This document shows positions 37,601 to 49,600 of a DNA stretch of 56,528 nt, in pieces (within the stretch, counting starts at the first letter, position 1; the number at the start of each line of letters is the position of its first letter). This stretch comes from a virus. The notes under the pieces are model-generated. The model had not been told where the DNA came from. It made no database searches and saw nothing but the letters and a program-made list of their open reading frames with translations. The stretch covers positions 1 through 56,528 of IMG/VR virus record IMGVR_UViG_3300046011_010468. One strand, given 5' to 3'. The position numbers and the translations under genes were made by a program.

Positions 37601-40600
37601 CTTTGGGGATGAGGTTCGCGGCTTGGCCGAGGCCGGTGACGGTGCGATCGAGGGCGCGGGCAGCGGTTTCGACGCGGGGGGAGGCGAAGAGGGTTTGCCA
37701 GTTTTGAGCCTCATCGCTTTGGTCCCATTCGGCAGGATCGTTGCCGTAGTTTGGCGGAAGGATTTCGGTGGGGGTGAGTTCTTTGAGGACGCGGTAATCG
37801 CTGCCAAGCACGGGTTCATTGTCTTCGCCTTCATCGACCACGGTGCCGGTGACGAGGTAGATGTGCCGGTCGTGACGTCCGATTAAGGCGTCGAGTGACG
37901 GCTCAGTTCCGTACGATGTGGCAAACTGCCAACGCCCATTTTCCCAGGTGATGGGGAAGGTGCTGATGCCTTTTTCGTAACGTGGGCGGTCTGGGGTGGA
38001 CGTGATGAAGTTCTGCGAACGTCCGCTGGCGGGTGGAATGCCGAAGCGAATGTAAAGTCCTTGGATAGCACGAGGGAAGCGGTCGGCCTTTTTCTTGGCC
38101 TCCCATTCTGCGTCGGAAAGCTGCATGGCTTCGGCGCGTCGGGCGTCTATTTCTTCGGGTGGGGCTTTGAAAAAGGCCTCGTCTGCGATCTCGCGTTTTT
38201 TGCGCAGGTCGATGGCTTCCAGCGCGGCAGCATCGGCTTTGGCAACAGCGTCTTGCCATTCGGCGACACGGGCACGGACGAAGGCGGCATCTGTGGGTTT
38301 GGTGATGCCAGTATCAGGTTGGCGCTTTGAGGATGGCAGCGGCATTGTGTCACCGAGCTCCTTGGCGATCTTGGCAACCTGCTCCTTGGTGACGGGCTGG
38401 GTGGTGTCGTGGTGGGTGAGCCACTGCTTGAGGACGGCGGTGGTGGTGGGGACGGCTTTGCCGAGGCCGGTGACGGTTTTGTCGAGGGCGCGAGCGGCGA
38501 GTTCGGCGCGGGGGGAGGCGGGGAGGCTGGATGCTTGATCCTGGATGCTGGATGCTGGGGAGGTGGTGGCTTTCGCCAGCGTGCCACCGTCACGCATGGC
38601 GTCGGTGACGATGAAGGGGATAGTATCGACCGACAAAACTGCGCCCGTTTCGGTGTCTTGAATCCAGTTGGAGGGTTTGGTGTCGGCAAGGCCGATGAGG
38701 AGGTCTTCTTTGGGGTGAGGCTTGGTCCAGTAGCCTTTCTCCTGTTTCCAGCCTGCGGGGGTGAGGTCTGGCGCTGCGGCGGGGTGTGTCCCTTCAATGT
38801 AGGGCTGTGAGATGACGATGGAAGGACCAGCGGCGTTTTCGAGAATGCCCTCGAAGCGAGTGTCGTCGTCGAGCATTTCGTTGTGAAGTGCCCAGCGGTC
38901 GAAGTATTCGGAGGGCAGGGCGTCGTCTTCCATGACGCGGGTGGTGCCGTCACGAAGCAGCAAGGCGCGGCGGGTAAGGCCGCTCAAGCCTGGGTAGGTG
39001 ACTTTGAAAATCCGGCGCACGTCTTCGGCGGCGGGTTCATAGACACGGTGTTCTCCACGAGAGTCTTTTTCAGGTCCAAGCCGTGACGGATCAAAAATCA
39101 ATTCTTGTTCTTTAGCCCAGCGGGTGAGGCGTTGGTATTCCTCGGCAATGGCTGCTCGGTTTCCGTGGAGAGTCGCGCTTGGCGGTTGCGAGCGATACCC
39201 GCGCCGATTTGTGCCGAGGATAATCCGCGAGATGAATTCAGGCGAATTTGCAGAGCTTGCTCGCGTGTCAGAGGTTGTCCGTTGGCGTCGATCATCGGGA
39301 GAAATGTTACCATCGTTTAACGAAGATTCAACACGCTTCGTCGCCATGAACAAGCGGTCGGAGCGGTCGCCGAGGGATTTGGCGCGGGCGGCGGTGTCCA
39401 GACGAGGAGACGCGGAGAGTGGGAGACTGGGAGACTGGGAGATTTCAGACTGCAGATACTCCATTTGTGCGGTGGCCCAGGCTGGACGCGTGGAGGCATC
39501 CGGGAAGTCGGCGAGCAGGTTATCGAGATCGGTCTGGAGTTCAGCGAGCGGCACGCTTGATGCGGTGGCGTCGTTGTGGATCTGCTGGAGTTGCTGCGGG
39601 GTGTGTTGCTGGCGAATGCGCTGCCATGCTGCCTCCTCCTGCGGGATCAGCACGCGCAGTTGCTCGGCGTCCTGCTTGGCTTTTTGCCGGACGGATGGCG
39701 AGACAGCGCGGTTGTTGACCAGGGTGTTGGCGTTGGCGAGCGAGACTTTGAGCCCGTCGATGTAATTGGTGGCGATGCCTTGTTTGGCGCTGGGGGCCAG
39801 CATGAGCGCCCAGGCGTTCTGCGCGGTGATCTGGGGTTGGCGGTTGCTGGCGGCGAGGGCGCGGGAGCCTGCGGCCAGAGGGTAGTGCGCGAGCATGAGG
39901 TCGAGTGGGACGACCTTGTTGTTGGGGGTGAGGTTGAAGTTGGCGGGGCGGGCGTCTGCGGCGATGATCTGCTCCTGGGGGTGCCAGTAGGTGGTGCCTT
40001 CCATGCGGTCGTCACGGAAGGTGGTGCCGGTCATTTCTTCGAGCGGCTCGAAGCCGATGGAGGCCATATAGGCGTCGATCTGCTTTTGGGTGACGGGGAT
40101 TTTTTTGCCGTCGGCGTCGCGTTTGGATTCGACGAAGGGCTGAGTGGTGATGATGACGGGGTAGGCGGCTTCGTCGGTGGTTTCGACGCCGTGGGCCTGC
40201 CAGTCGATGCCGGTGAGGCGGGAGAAGAGGGCGAGGCGGTAGAGGTATTCCGCCGGCGTGGCCTCGCGCATTTTAAGGCGGCGGAATTCGCCGGTGATGC
40301 CGGGGGCGACGTCCTCCGTGGGGACGTAGCCGTAGAGTCCGGGCAGGGTGATCTTCGTGACTTGCTTGTCGTCGTCGGAGATATAGACGGCGTGCTCTCC
40401 GCCGGAGTCTAGGTGGAGGCCGAATTGATTCTGGCGTTGCGGCTCCTGAGCCACTTCGCGAAGCGCTTCTTGTTGTGCGCTTTGATCTTCGGCGATTCGT
40501 CGCTGGTCAAAGCGTCGATTCGGGCGAGACGCTGTCTCTCCTCCGAACTGGTCGGCCAGGGATTGCCTTTGGCGAAAGTCTTCAGAGCTTCGGCGGGGCT

Positions 40601-43600
40601 CATTGGTGTGGGTCCATCGGGAGGGGTCGTTGGCATGGGGGAAGATAGCACGGAGTGCGGTGATTTGCGAGGGGTTTGAGCGGGAGGAAGACGCAAGTCC
40701 AGGGCGGACAGCGTCACTGGCGTTTTCGGCGAAGCGTTGACCAGCGCGGATGACGGCGTTGGTGAGAGTGAGGTTGGACTGATTGGGGTCAAGGTTGATG
40801 ATTTGAGCGTAACGGCGTAGGCGCTCTGGATCGCGAAGCAGTTCTTTGCGTGCTTTGGCGAGGCTGGTTTCATCCAGCCATCCCAGAGCACGAACGGCTT
40901 TGAGGTCTTCGTAGCGGTCTTCCTGAGTCAAACGGTCCGAAGACGCCAGCGGGACCATCATGTCGGTGGACATGATGCCGGAGGCGTTGCGGAGTTTGAA
41001 GGGGCCGGCGGCTTCGACGGTGGTGGCGGACTCGGGCGGGGAGAGGAGGACGGTGCCGGCGTCGTCGGCGGCCTTCACGCTGCGCATGAAGGCGGCGGGG
41101 GTGATGACCGGGTTCTGGGCGTTGAAAGCGTCCCAGACGCGTCGGATGGGGAGCCATTGGCTGCTCTGGCCGCGTTGGGCTGCGGTGAAGGCGCGTTGGA
41201 GCAGGGTGAAGGCAGCAGCGGGGGAGTCGATGAGGGCGGAGATGCCCTGGCCGGGGCGGCTGGTGGCTGGCGGCTGGTTGCTGGATGCTGGGCGGAAGAA
41301 CGCGGCGCTGGCTCCGAGGGTGGTGGGCGCGAGGGCGCGTTCGAGGGGGAGGCGCTGGCGGTTGGAGGCGTAAACGGCATCATTTTCCACTTCCGCCAGA
41401 GCGGTGGAGAGAGGTTCAGGAAGCGTTCCTGGGGTCTTTTCTGCAACGTATTCCGCCATGAGCTGGCTGTTGGCGGAGCGGTGGATTTGCTTGAGAGTGT
41501 GGGCAGAAAGAGAGGGGTGTCGCGCTTGAAGGGCCGGTAGCGAGGCACCATGCAGATTGATTAAGTGGTTCCAGACGGTGTTAGCGGCTGCCGCCGGTTT
41601 GGACTGGAGGGCTTTTGCCAACTCTTGAATCAAGGGGTGGTCGCCGTTGTCCGTCTCCTCTTCACCTGCTCCAAAGGGGATAAAATCATCGTCATTCTGG
41701 CGTGGGAGCATGTCGCGCAGTTTGTATGCACGGGCGACGGGCTGTCCCACAGCAGCGGTGATGCGCTCTTGCAATGGCTCCCAAATGGAGGATTTCCAGT
41801 TTTGGAGAGGTTTTTGCAGCAGGGATTCTTGCAATTTCCCGACGGCAACCGCCGGTAGGACGGCCTGGTTGACGAGCTGTTCGAGTCCGAGAATTTTCTG
41901 CCGCCAGTCGGGGGTGGTTTTGGGGTCGAAGTCGGACGGGTGTCCGACCAATGAGTCGTAGCCTAAAAAGGCCGGAGGAAGGACACCGAAAAGCCCACGG
42001 AGATCAAAACTGACGATGCCTGTGACTTGTGTGAGGGCTGGGATTTGGTCGAGACGTGTGATCGTGATATTGCCACGCACGGTTTCGAGGGCTGGCAGCG
42101 TCATGTCGTCTTGAAGTTCAACGTTGCCCTGAATGAGCTTGATGTTGGGTCCAACAATGGAGGATGAGTAAGCAAGGTCGATGTAACGGCGGTCGTTGGT
42201 TTTCACTGCTTGCCCTTCCTCAAATCCATCGTTGTCGTAGGGCGACCAGTCGTATGGTTGCAGGGCGGCCGCATCGGCGGCATAAGTGCCGTCGGCAAGC
42301 TTGATAAATCCTTTGGCATCCCAGGTGGCACCTGGAGCGGGTGCGACGGGGATGGACGCGAGGAAGCGGGCGCGGTCATCGGCGATTTTTTGCAACTCCT
42401 CGGCTGCGCGGCGGCTGTTCTCGATGGTGTATTCGAGGGTGCGACGAGTGCGGGGACTGTCGGACTGGACGGCGTAGTTTTCGACCTCGGGGAGGTATTC
42501 GAGGGGGATGCTGCCGTTGTTGCTGGCGGACTGGACTTCGACCACGTCGTCGCCAACGAAGCGGAGGGCGAGGAGAGAGGTACCGTTTTTGCGATAGACG
42601 GCCATTTTCCCCTGCTGGGCGTAGGTGCGGGCCAGGCCTCGGCTGGTGCACCAGTTGGGGTGGCTGAGGGCTTCCCAGGTGGCGAAGATGGCATCCTGCT
42701 CGGTCTGGGTGGCTCCGGCGGGGATCTGCGGGAGGGTCATCCATTCCCCGCCTTCGAGTCCTTCGACGGTCTGGGCGGCGTGGCGGGTGCGCAGGGCGAT
42801 CTCGGCGGCGGCTTTGGCGTGCTGCTGGTAGTGCTCCAGCATGGCGGGCAGGCTGTGCAGCTTGCCTTCGTTCCAGGCGGTGCGTGTTTCAGCGACGGCG
42901 ACGGGGTAGAGCGTGACGGGGAATGCCACGGTGCTCTTGGTGAGGTCGGCCATCGTGGCCCGGAGCATGGCGGACTGGAAGAAGGGATCGTCGGCGTGGG
43001 CACCGGCGAGGTAGTCGGCATTGGCGGCGGTGACGGCGCGGTGCTGCTCCTGGAGCTTTGGCAGCAGGAGTTCGGCGAGTTTTTGCGGGTCGTTGCCGTG
43101 CTGGCGGCGCAGCTCACGCAGGGCGGGATTGCCCTGGTTGTTGGGGTCGGCGAGGGTGCTGCTGACGTAGGGCAGCGCATCGGTGAGCGGGGTGCCGAGG
43201 GTGTTGGTGAGCTCAAAGTCGGACATCGCGGCGTTTTTCAGCGCGTCGAGCGTGGGGTAGCGGTTCCAGTCGATCCAGCGCCCGAGGTCGGCCATGATGA
43301 TCCAGTTGGCGTCTCCGCCGGCGGCCTTGTAACGCTCCACCTTGCGGTTGGCGGCGGCGAGGCGGGTGTGGTAGGATTCGGTGGTGGGCTGGAGGGCGCG
43401 GCTGAGGGGGAGACGCTCGGAGGCGAAGAGGGCCATCTGTCCGGTTGCCTCGTCTTCCATTTCCTTCTGCTTGCTGCGGATGATGGAGGTGAGGCGGTTG
43501 CGGTCTTGGCTTGAAAGTAGGCCGAGGGCGGTTTCGAGGCTGACGGTGTGGATGCCGTCCGGTTTGCGCACTTTGAAGAGGTGGACGATGGCACGGCCAG

Positions 43601-46600
43601 TCTGTCCGTTGGTAATGGCGTTGTTCCAGTCGCTGACACGCTGCGACTGCATGCCACCAATGGGTTTGGATGCCCAAGAGTAGGAGAGGATGTCGCCAAA
43701 CGGTGCCTTGAACGGTGGGTCAAAGTTCATCGACTCACGGGCACGGCGCGGTGCGGAGGCTAAAGCGCCGGGTTCCTCCATTAAGCCGTACTCTGAAAAG
43801 CTGAAATGGCGCTCCTGGCTGTGAGTCATGGCGTCTGCAAAGACTAATCCTATGGATTGGGACTGCTCGCGCAATCGACGGACGATTTGACGTTGCTGGG
43901 GAGTCGGCGCGGCGGCATTGCTTTGATCTTCCTGCACGACGTTGGTCGTTTCTAAAGTGGCGGGGAAACCCAGGGTGAAGGCATAGCCTCCTTCGCGGGC
44001 GGAGCCGAGAACGATGCGCTGGAATAACTGGGGCAGCGTGACGCTGGTGGGGATGCGCTCCACGGCGCGGAGTGCGAGGCGCGTGTCGAGGTAGAGGACG
44101 TGGTAGTGGTCAGGGTCCGCAGTGCGCAGGGTTTGCAGGTAGGGCAGTGTCTTGTCTGGGGCGTTAAGGAAAATGGAAGTTTTTAGACTGCCTGAGGGCA
44201 GGGCTTCGTAGTCGGCGACGTTGTCTTGGAACGGCGCGGTCGGCGTGGGCAGCACAGGCAGTTTGGGCTTACTGCTGCGTGTGGGTCGTTGGTCGATGCT
44301 GTCGTCGATGCTGCTAAAGATCATGCCTGACTCGCGGAAGCTGAAATAGCGTTCCCCGTTGGTCACCACATGGTCAATCAATGGCAGGCCGATGTTTTCA
44401 CCCATGGCAAGCAAGCGGCGTGTGACGCGGCGGTCGGCATCGCTGGGGCTTGGATCGCCGGAGGGATGGTTGTGGGCAATGATCCAGCCGGTCAGTTTGG
44501 ACTTGGGGTTGAGCATCCGGGCGGTGGCGATGATGCCGGCGATGACTTTGGGATCGGCGATGGCTTCATTGAGTCCGCCGACATGCACGATCTGGCTGTG
44601 AACCACCTGATTGGCGGCGTCCAGGATGGCAATTTTGAGGCTTTCAAAGTAGGGCGTGCGGACGGCCAGATTGAACGCGGCGAAATCTGCGGCGTTTTCG
44701 ATGATGGCACCACGGATGTCGAACCTGGGGATGCCACGCGAGATGAAATCATGGAGCAGGCTGGAGAAGGAATCAGACTCACGGAACGCCTCTTTGAGGG
44801 CGTCCACGTCTTGATCCATCAGCCCTCGCCATGTCCGTTGAGCGCGTTCTCGCAGGGCATCGAGTTTCCCGGCATTACCCACACTTCCACCGCTGGCGGG
44901 TAGCTCGTAGGGCTCGGTGCTGGCGGCGGCGGCACGAATGGCACGCTTGGCGGTGGGTTGCTTGCTGGCAGGGACGTTGACATTGGGGAGGTCGAGATAG
45001 CCTTGGATGGCAGACTCGGCGAGGCGCGAGGCGGAGGAGAGAGAGAGCTGCTCATAGCTGGGTGCTAGAGTGTCTTGATTCCCTTGGCCTTGCACTCGGC
45101 CTTCATTTGCTGCTTCATTATTTCGTTGAGTCGCTCGCGCTCGCGCATGTGCTCTGGCAGCGTCGAGTAGTCGAACGGCTTGGCGTGCGTCGCCGGTGGC
45201 AATGCGCTCGGCTTTGTTGAACCATTGCTTGTAGCTGTCATGGAAAAGACCATACACCAATTCGGTCGTTTCATCAAGTGGGGTGTCGGTGAGCGTGGCG
45301 ATTTTTTCGCTCAGGCGCTCGATGTCACGCGGGCTGGTGACACGCAGTTCGGTGGCGGTCAAAGTGGCGACTCCGGCGACTGGGATGCCGTTATCCTCCA
45401 GTAGGCGGCGCATCGCCATCCAGCTTTCGCCGGTGTTATGCACGTCTTCGACGAGGTAGATCGGGCCGATGGCTTGGCGTAGGGCGTCAAAATCTGGGCC
45501 GGGGATGTAACCGACCGGGTCTTCCATTTTGGCCCAAAAGCTGGTTTTTTTCTTGGCCTCCGTGCGGGCAGTGGCACTGGCGACGCGTCCCGTCTGGACG
45601 GTGGCACCTTGTTGCTCGGCGATGCGCTGGGCCAGCACGTCGGGCAGGATGTTGCGGCCACTGGTGCTGGGCATGGGTAGCAGCACGGCGTTGGCGGGGA
45701 TGTCGGCAAAGGCGGCGGGCTTGTAGAAACGGTCCACGATGTCATCCGCCATGGCGCGAGGGAAGCCGGCGGCGGTCCATGCGTCCTTGGCCGTGCGGAG
45801 TGTGGTCACGTCACGCGAGGAGGTCAGGATCGGCGTGCGACCGGAGGCGAAGAGGGTGCCGAGGATGGTGGCCGGGGTGCTGCGCACGGGCATCTTGGCG
45901 CGGATGGCCTCGGCCAGCGCGGAGTAGAAGCCGGGTTCGACGTGCTCGACGGTGCGGTTGCTGGCTTTGAGCGCACCGAGGGGTTTCTGGCCGGGGCGGG
46001 TTTCGCGGAGGAGGACGACCCAGTCGTCGGGGGCACCTTTGACATACACGCTGTCGTAGCCGGACTCCATGAGGAGCTTGGTGAGGATGTCGCCGGCGAG
46101 TTGGGCGTCCCACTTCCCTTTGCCGAGGTTGTGAGCGTGCTGGGCGGCGTATTTGCTGGCCTGGAGCCATGGGGAGTCCTTGGCGGCGTCGATGGGCTGG
46201 TCGAGGTCTTCGGACTCCTGGAGGAGGTAGAGGTCGTCGTTGATGACGAGGAACGGCGTGGCGGGTTCAGGGAATGAGATGCGCTGGACCTTGCCAAACA
46301 CAGCGGCTTCCTGCTGCTTGCGCATGAGGTAGATGCCGTTGCCTTCGGTGTTGCCGAATCCGTTGTCCTTGCCGGGGGTGATCACGCCACGGTAGCCGAT
46401 GAGGTCGTTGTTGCTCAGGCTGGCCGACCATTCGCCGAAGAGTTCAGGGAGCGGCGTGGGTGCGGGAAGCGTGGGCTTTTTGAGGCCGGGGTAGGTGGGG
46501 CCGGTGGGCTTGCGATTCGCGGCAGCGAGGGGCTGGCCGGTGGCCGGGTGAACGCGGCGGGATGCTTGGAGGGCCTCGGGCAGGGTGTTGCCGTCTTCGT

Positions 46601-49600
46601 CGAAGCTGTCGCTGAGGTCGCGGTAGAACTGGCGCTGGCGGTCCCTTTCGGCGGCTTCGAGTTCATCGAGGGTCATCGCCTCTTCGCTGTCGTCGATGCC
46701 GGCCTCGGCCATCATTTCGCGGTCGCGCTCATTGGCGGCCTCGCGGTCGGCTTCGAGTTCAGCGGCGAGTTCAGCCCGCTCTACTGGGTCAGGGAGCGGC
46801 TCGCTGAGGAGCTTGTCGTAGGCTGGAGCGAAGGTGTCGGTTTTTTTGTCTAGCGCAGGCGTGCGAGGCGCGGATCGTTGGTCCGCTCCCACAGGGCGAG
46901 GACTTCCTCCGGCGGCGTTTCCTCGTGGTAGTTGAGCGGCGTTCTGGCGCTGCTGTAGTGCCATGCGAGCAGCCTCGGGTTGAGCTTCTGCCGCAGATCG
47001 GGCGGCCAGTTTGAGGCGGGGGTCGAGGTTGCCTGAATGACTTGTTCCTGGGTAAGCACCACGCTGTAGAGCGCTGAAAGCCCGTCCTGGAGTGACAGTT
47101 GAGATTCTGTGAGGGCGGAGTTCACCGGTGTTGGGGTTGAAGTTGTAGGCGACGAGTTCAGGGGTGTCGCCTTTGCGTCCCTGGCGGGCGATCTTGACGA
47201 CGGTGGCTCCGCGAAGGCGGAGGGCGACGGCGGCGGAATCATCCCATTCATTGGTGAGCACGAACTTAGCACCAGACTGCCACGCAGGCAAGACGAAGGA
47301 ATCGAACAAGCGCAGCAGATCGTCCGGGGTGCGGATGTCGGTGGTGGAGTCGTAGTTGCTGGTGCCTTTGCGTACGGGCTGGCCGGTGGCGGTGTCGATG
47401 AGGACGCGGCCGTTTTCCGTCTCGGGCACGCCGAAGTAGGGCGGATCGATGACGAAGCCAATGCCGGGGTTCTCACGGGCGAGGCGCGGTAGGAGCGTCC
47501 AGGAGTTGGCGCTGTGGACGGTTTTGCCAACGAACACTTGATGGTAGTCGCGGATCAGTTTCTCGATGTTCTTGGCGCGGTCGGAGGTGTGCCAGTCCCA
47601 GTCGTCGAACAAACCGGTAAAGGGTTCGTTGAGGTTGCCAGCGGCGTCGAGGTCGAGCGAGATGCTATTGTCTGACAGCATCTCGGCGGCGACGTAGAGA
47701 CCGGTGGTGGCGGGGTCGTCACGGGCAGGGATGGGGCCGGGGTGCTCGGCCTTGGGCGGCGCAAACATGGAGGTCTGGCCGGAGCGGGTTTCGAGCAGGT
47801 GCTTGTCCCATGCCTGGGCGGCGCTGACCTTCTGCGCGTAGGCGGCGAGGTCGAAGCCTGCGGGCAGGGCTTGATACATGCCGATCATGACGCGGGCCTT
47901 GAGGCCATGAACCCGGGCAAAGTGGCGGGCCTTGGCGGCGAATTCTTCGGCGGTGTAGTCCTTGTCCTTGAGGCTGGTCTGGTAGCCGGAGAGGGCGCGT
48001 TTGCGGATGGTGCTCCATGCGGCGTCGCTGATGGCGCTGTGGTCGAGGCCGTTGATGAAGCCGGCGAAGGCTTTCATGGCGGCGGGGAAGTCGGTGGAGC
48101 CGGTGACGGCATCGCGGGCGGCTTCCTGGACGCGTTTCAGATCCTCGATGCCAGCGCGGGCACCACGGGCGAGGGTTTCGACCTGGGCGGGGTCGGTGAC
48201 CTGCCGCAGGAAGGAGGCACGCCACGGGGAATACTCGGAGGCATGGCCGCCGGGTTTACCGAGTCCGGCTTTGTGGATGTATTGCGTGACCGTGCCGGTG
48301 CCGAAGAACATGTCGCCAATGGCGGCGGCATGGCGGGCGAGGGCGGCGATGGCGCGGTTGTAGATGCCACGGGCGAGCAGGGAGGACTTGCCGCCCTGGA
48401 TGTTGACGGGCTTGGCGGCGTCGAGGTCGCCTTTGGCGATGAGGGGTGCGGCGGGAAGTTGCTCGTCCTCGGGATGGGCGTTCCAGCCTGCATCCATGCG
48501 CTCCTCGGGCGTGTCCGGCATGGCGGGCGCGTCGGGGGCTGGGGGCACGGCGAAGATGGAGGGGGCGTCTGCAGTCGCGTCGTTTTCTCCCAAGGCGGCG
48601 AGATCGGCTGCTGCAGATGCGGCGTTGTCGGTCTGATTGGGTGGCGGTGCGGTGATGCCGACGATCTGGTCGAGCAGGGCTGGATCGATGGCGGCGTCGC
48701 GGGCGGCGAGGTCCGGTGGCATTTCGCCGTAGCGGCGCTCGATCTTGGGGTCGTAGGTGCGGTTGGCGTCGGCTTCCTCGGCGTGGGTGGCCTCGGGCAG
48801 GCCTCGCTCGTTCATCACCGTGTTGTAGGCATTGCGCAGGTGGATGCGGCGGAGCTTGCGGAAGGTTTCGGGGCTGAGGTCGGTGGAGGCGAAGCGCAGG
48901 AGATCGGTCAGGGTGCGCAGCTTGTTCTCGTCGAGAGCGTCCTCGACGTAGGACGAGGCGGCGTCGCGGGTGCGGTTGGAGGCGGCGAGGCCTTCGCCTT
49001 CGGGGATGAACCGGGCGGTGTTGATGAACTGGTATTCCAGACCGCGCTCGATGGCGGTGTCGCGCACGGCTTGTCGTTGCGCGAGGGTCATGGAGCGGGT
49101 GTGGTCGGCGTAAATGAAGCCGTCGTCACGATCTACCTCGATGCGGACAATGCCTGCCTCTTGAAGGTGCCAGCCTTGGAGTGGTTCGCCGTCAGGATCA
49201 TAGGAGACAAGTTCAGAGTGTTCATCCACAGGCGCGAACTGGCCATCGGGGAACAACCATGCTTTTTCGCCTTTGAATTCGCGAGTGAGGGGCGCATCGA
49301 CCTGCTTGAGGGTCATCGCTCGGACCTGACTGGCGGTGAGGCGGGGGGATGCTTCGAGGCTGAGGATGTCACTGGAGTCGAGGTTGCGGTGGCGGGCGCT
49401 GTAGGATTCTGGGGGGAGTTTGAGTCCGCGCTGCTCGACGTGGTCGAGGGCTTCTTCGCGGGAGAGGAACTTCCCCTCGTCGGTGGTGACGTAGCCGAAG
49501 TCGTCGAAACCACTGCCACGGCTGTCCATCCATTCTTCGAGGGCGTATTTCCCGGCTTTGACCTGATAGGGGTCGTTGCGGCGCTGCTGGGGTGTGTAGA

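Noticed and set aside
35238-37886. Long plus-strand open frames (also 47742-50318, 25213-26172) opposite minus genes
   Set aside because: They mirror the third-position GC bias of the real minus-strand genes and contain no recognisable domain.
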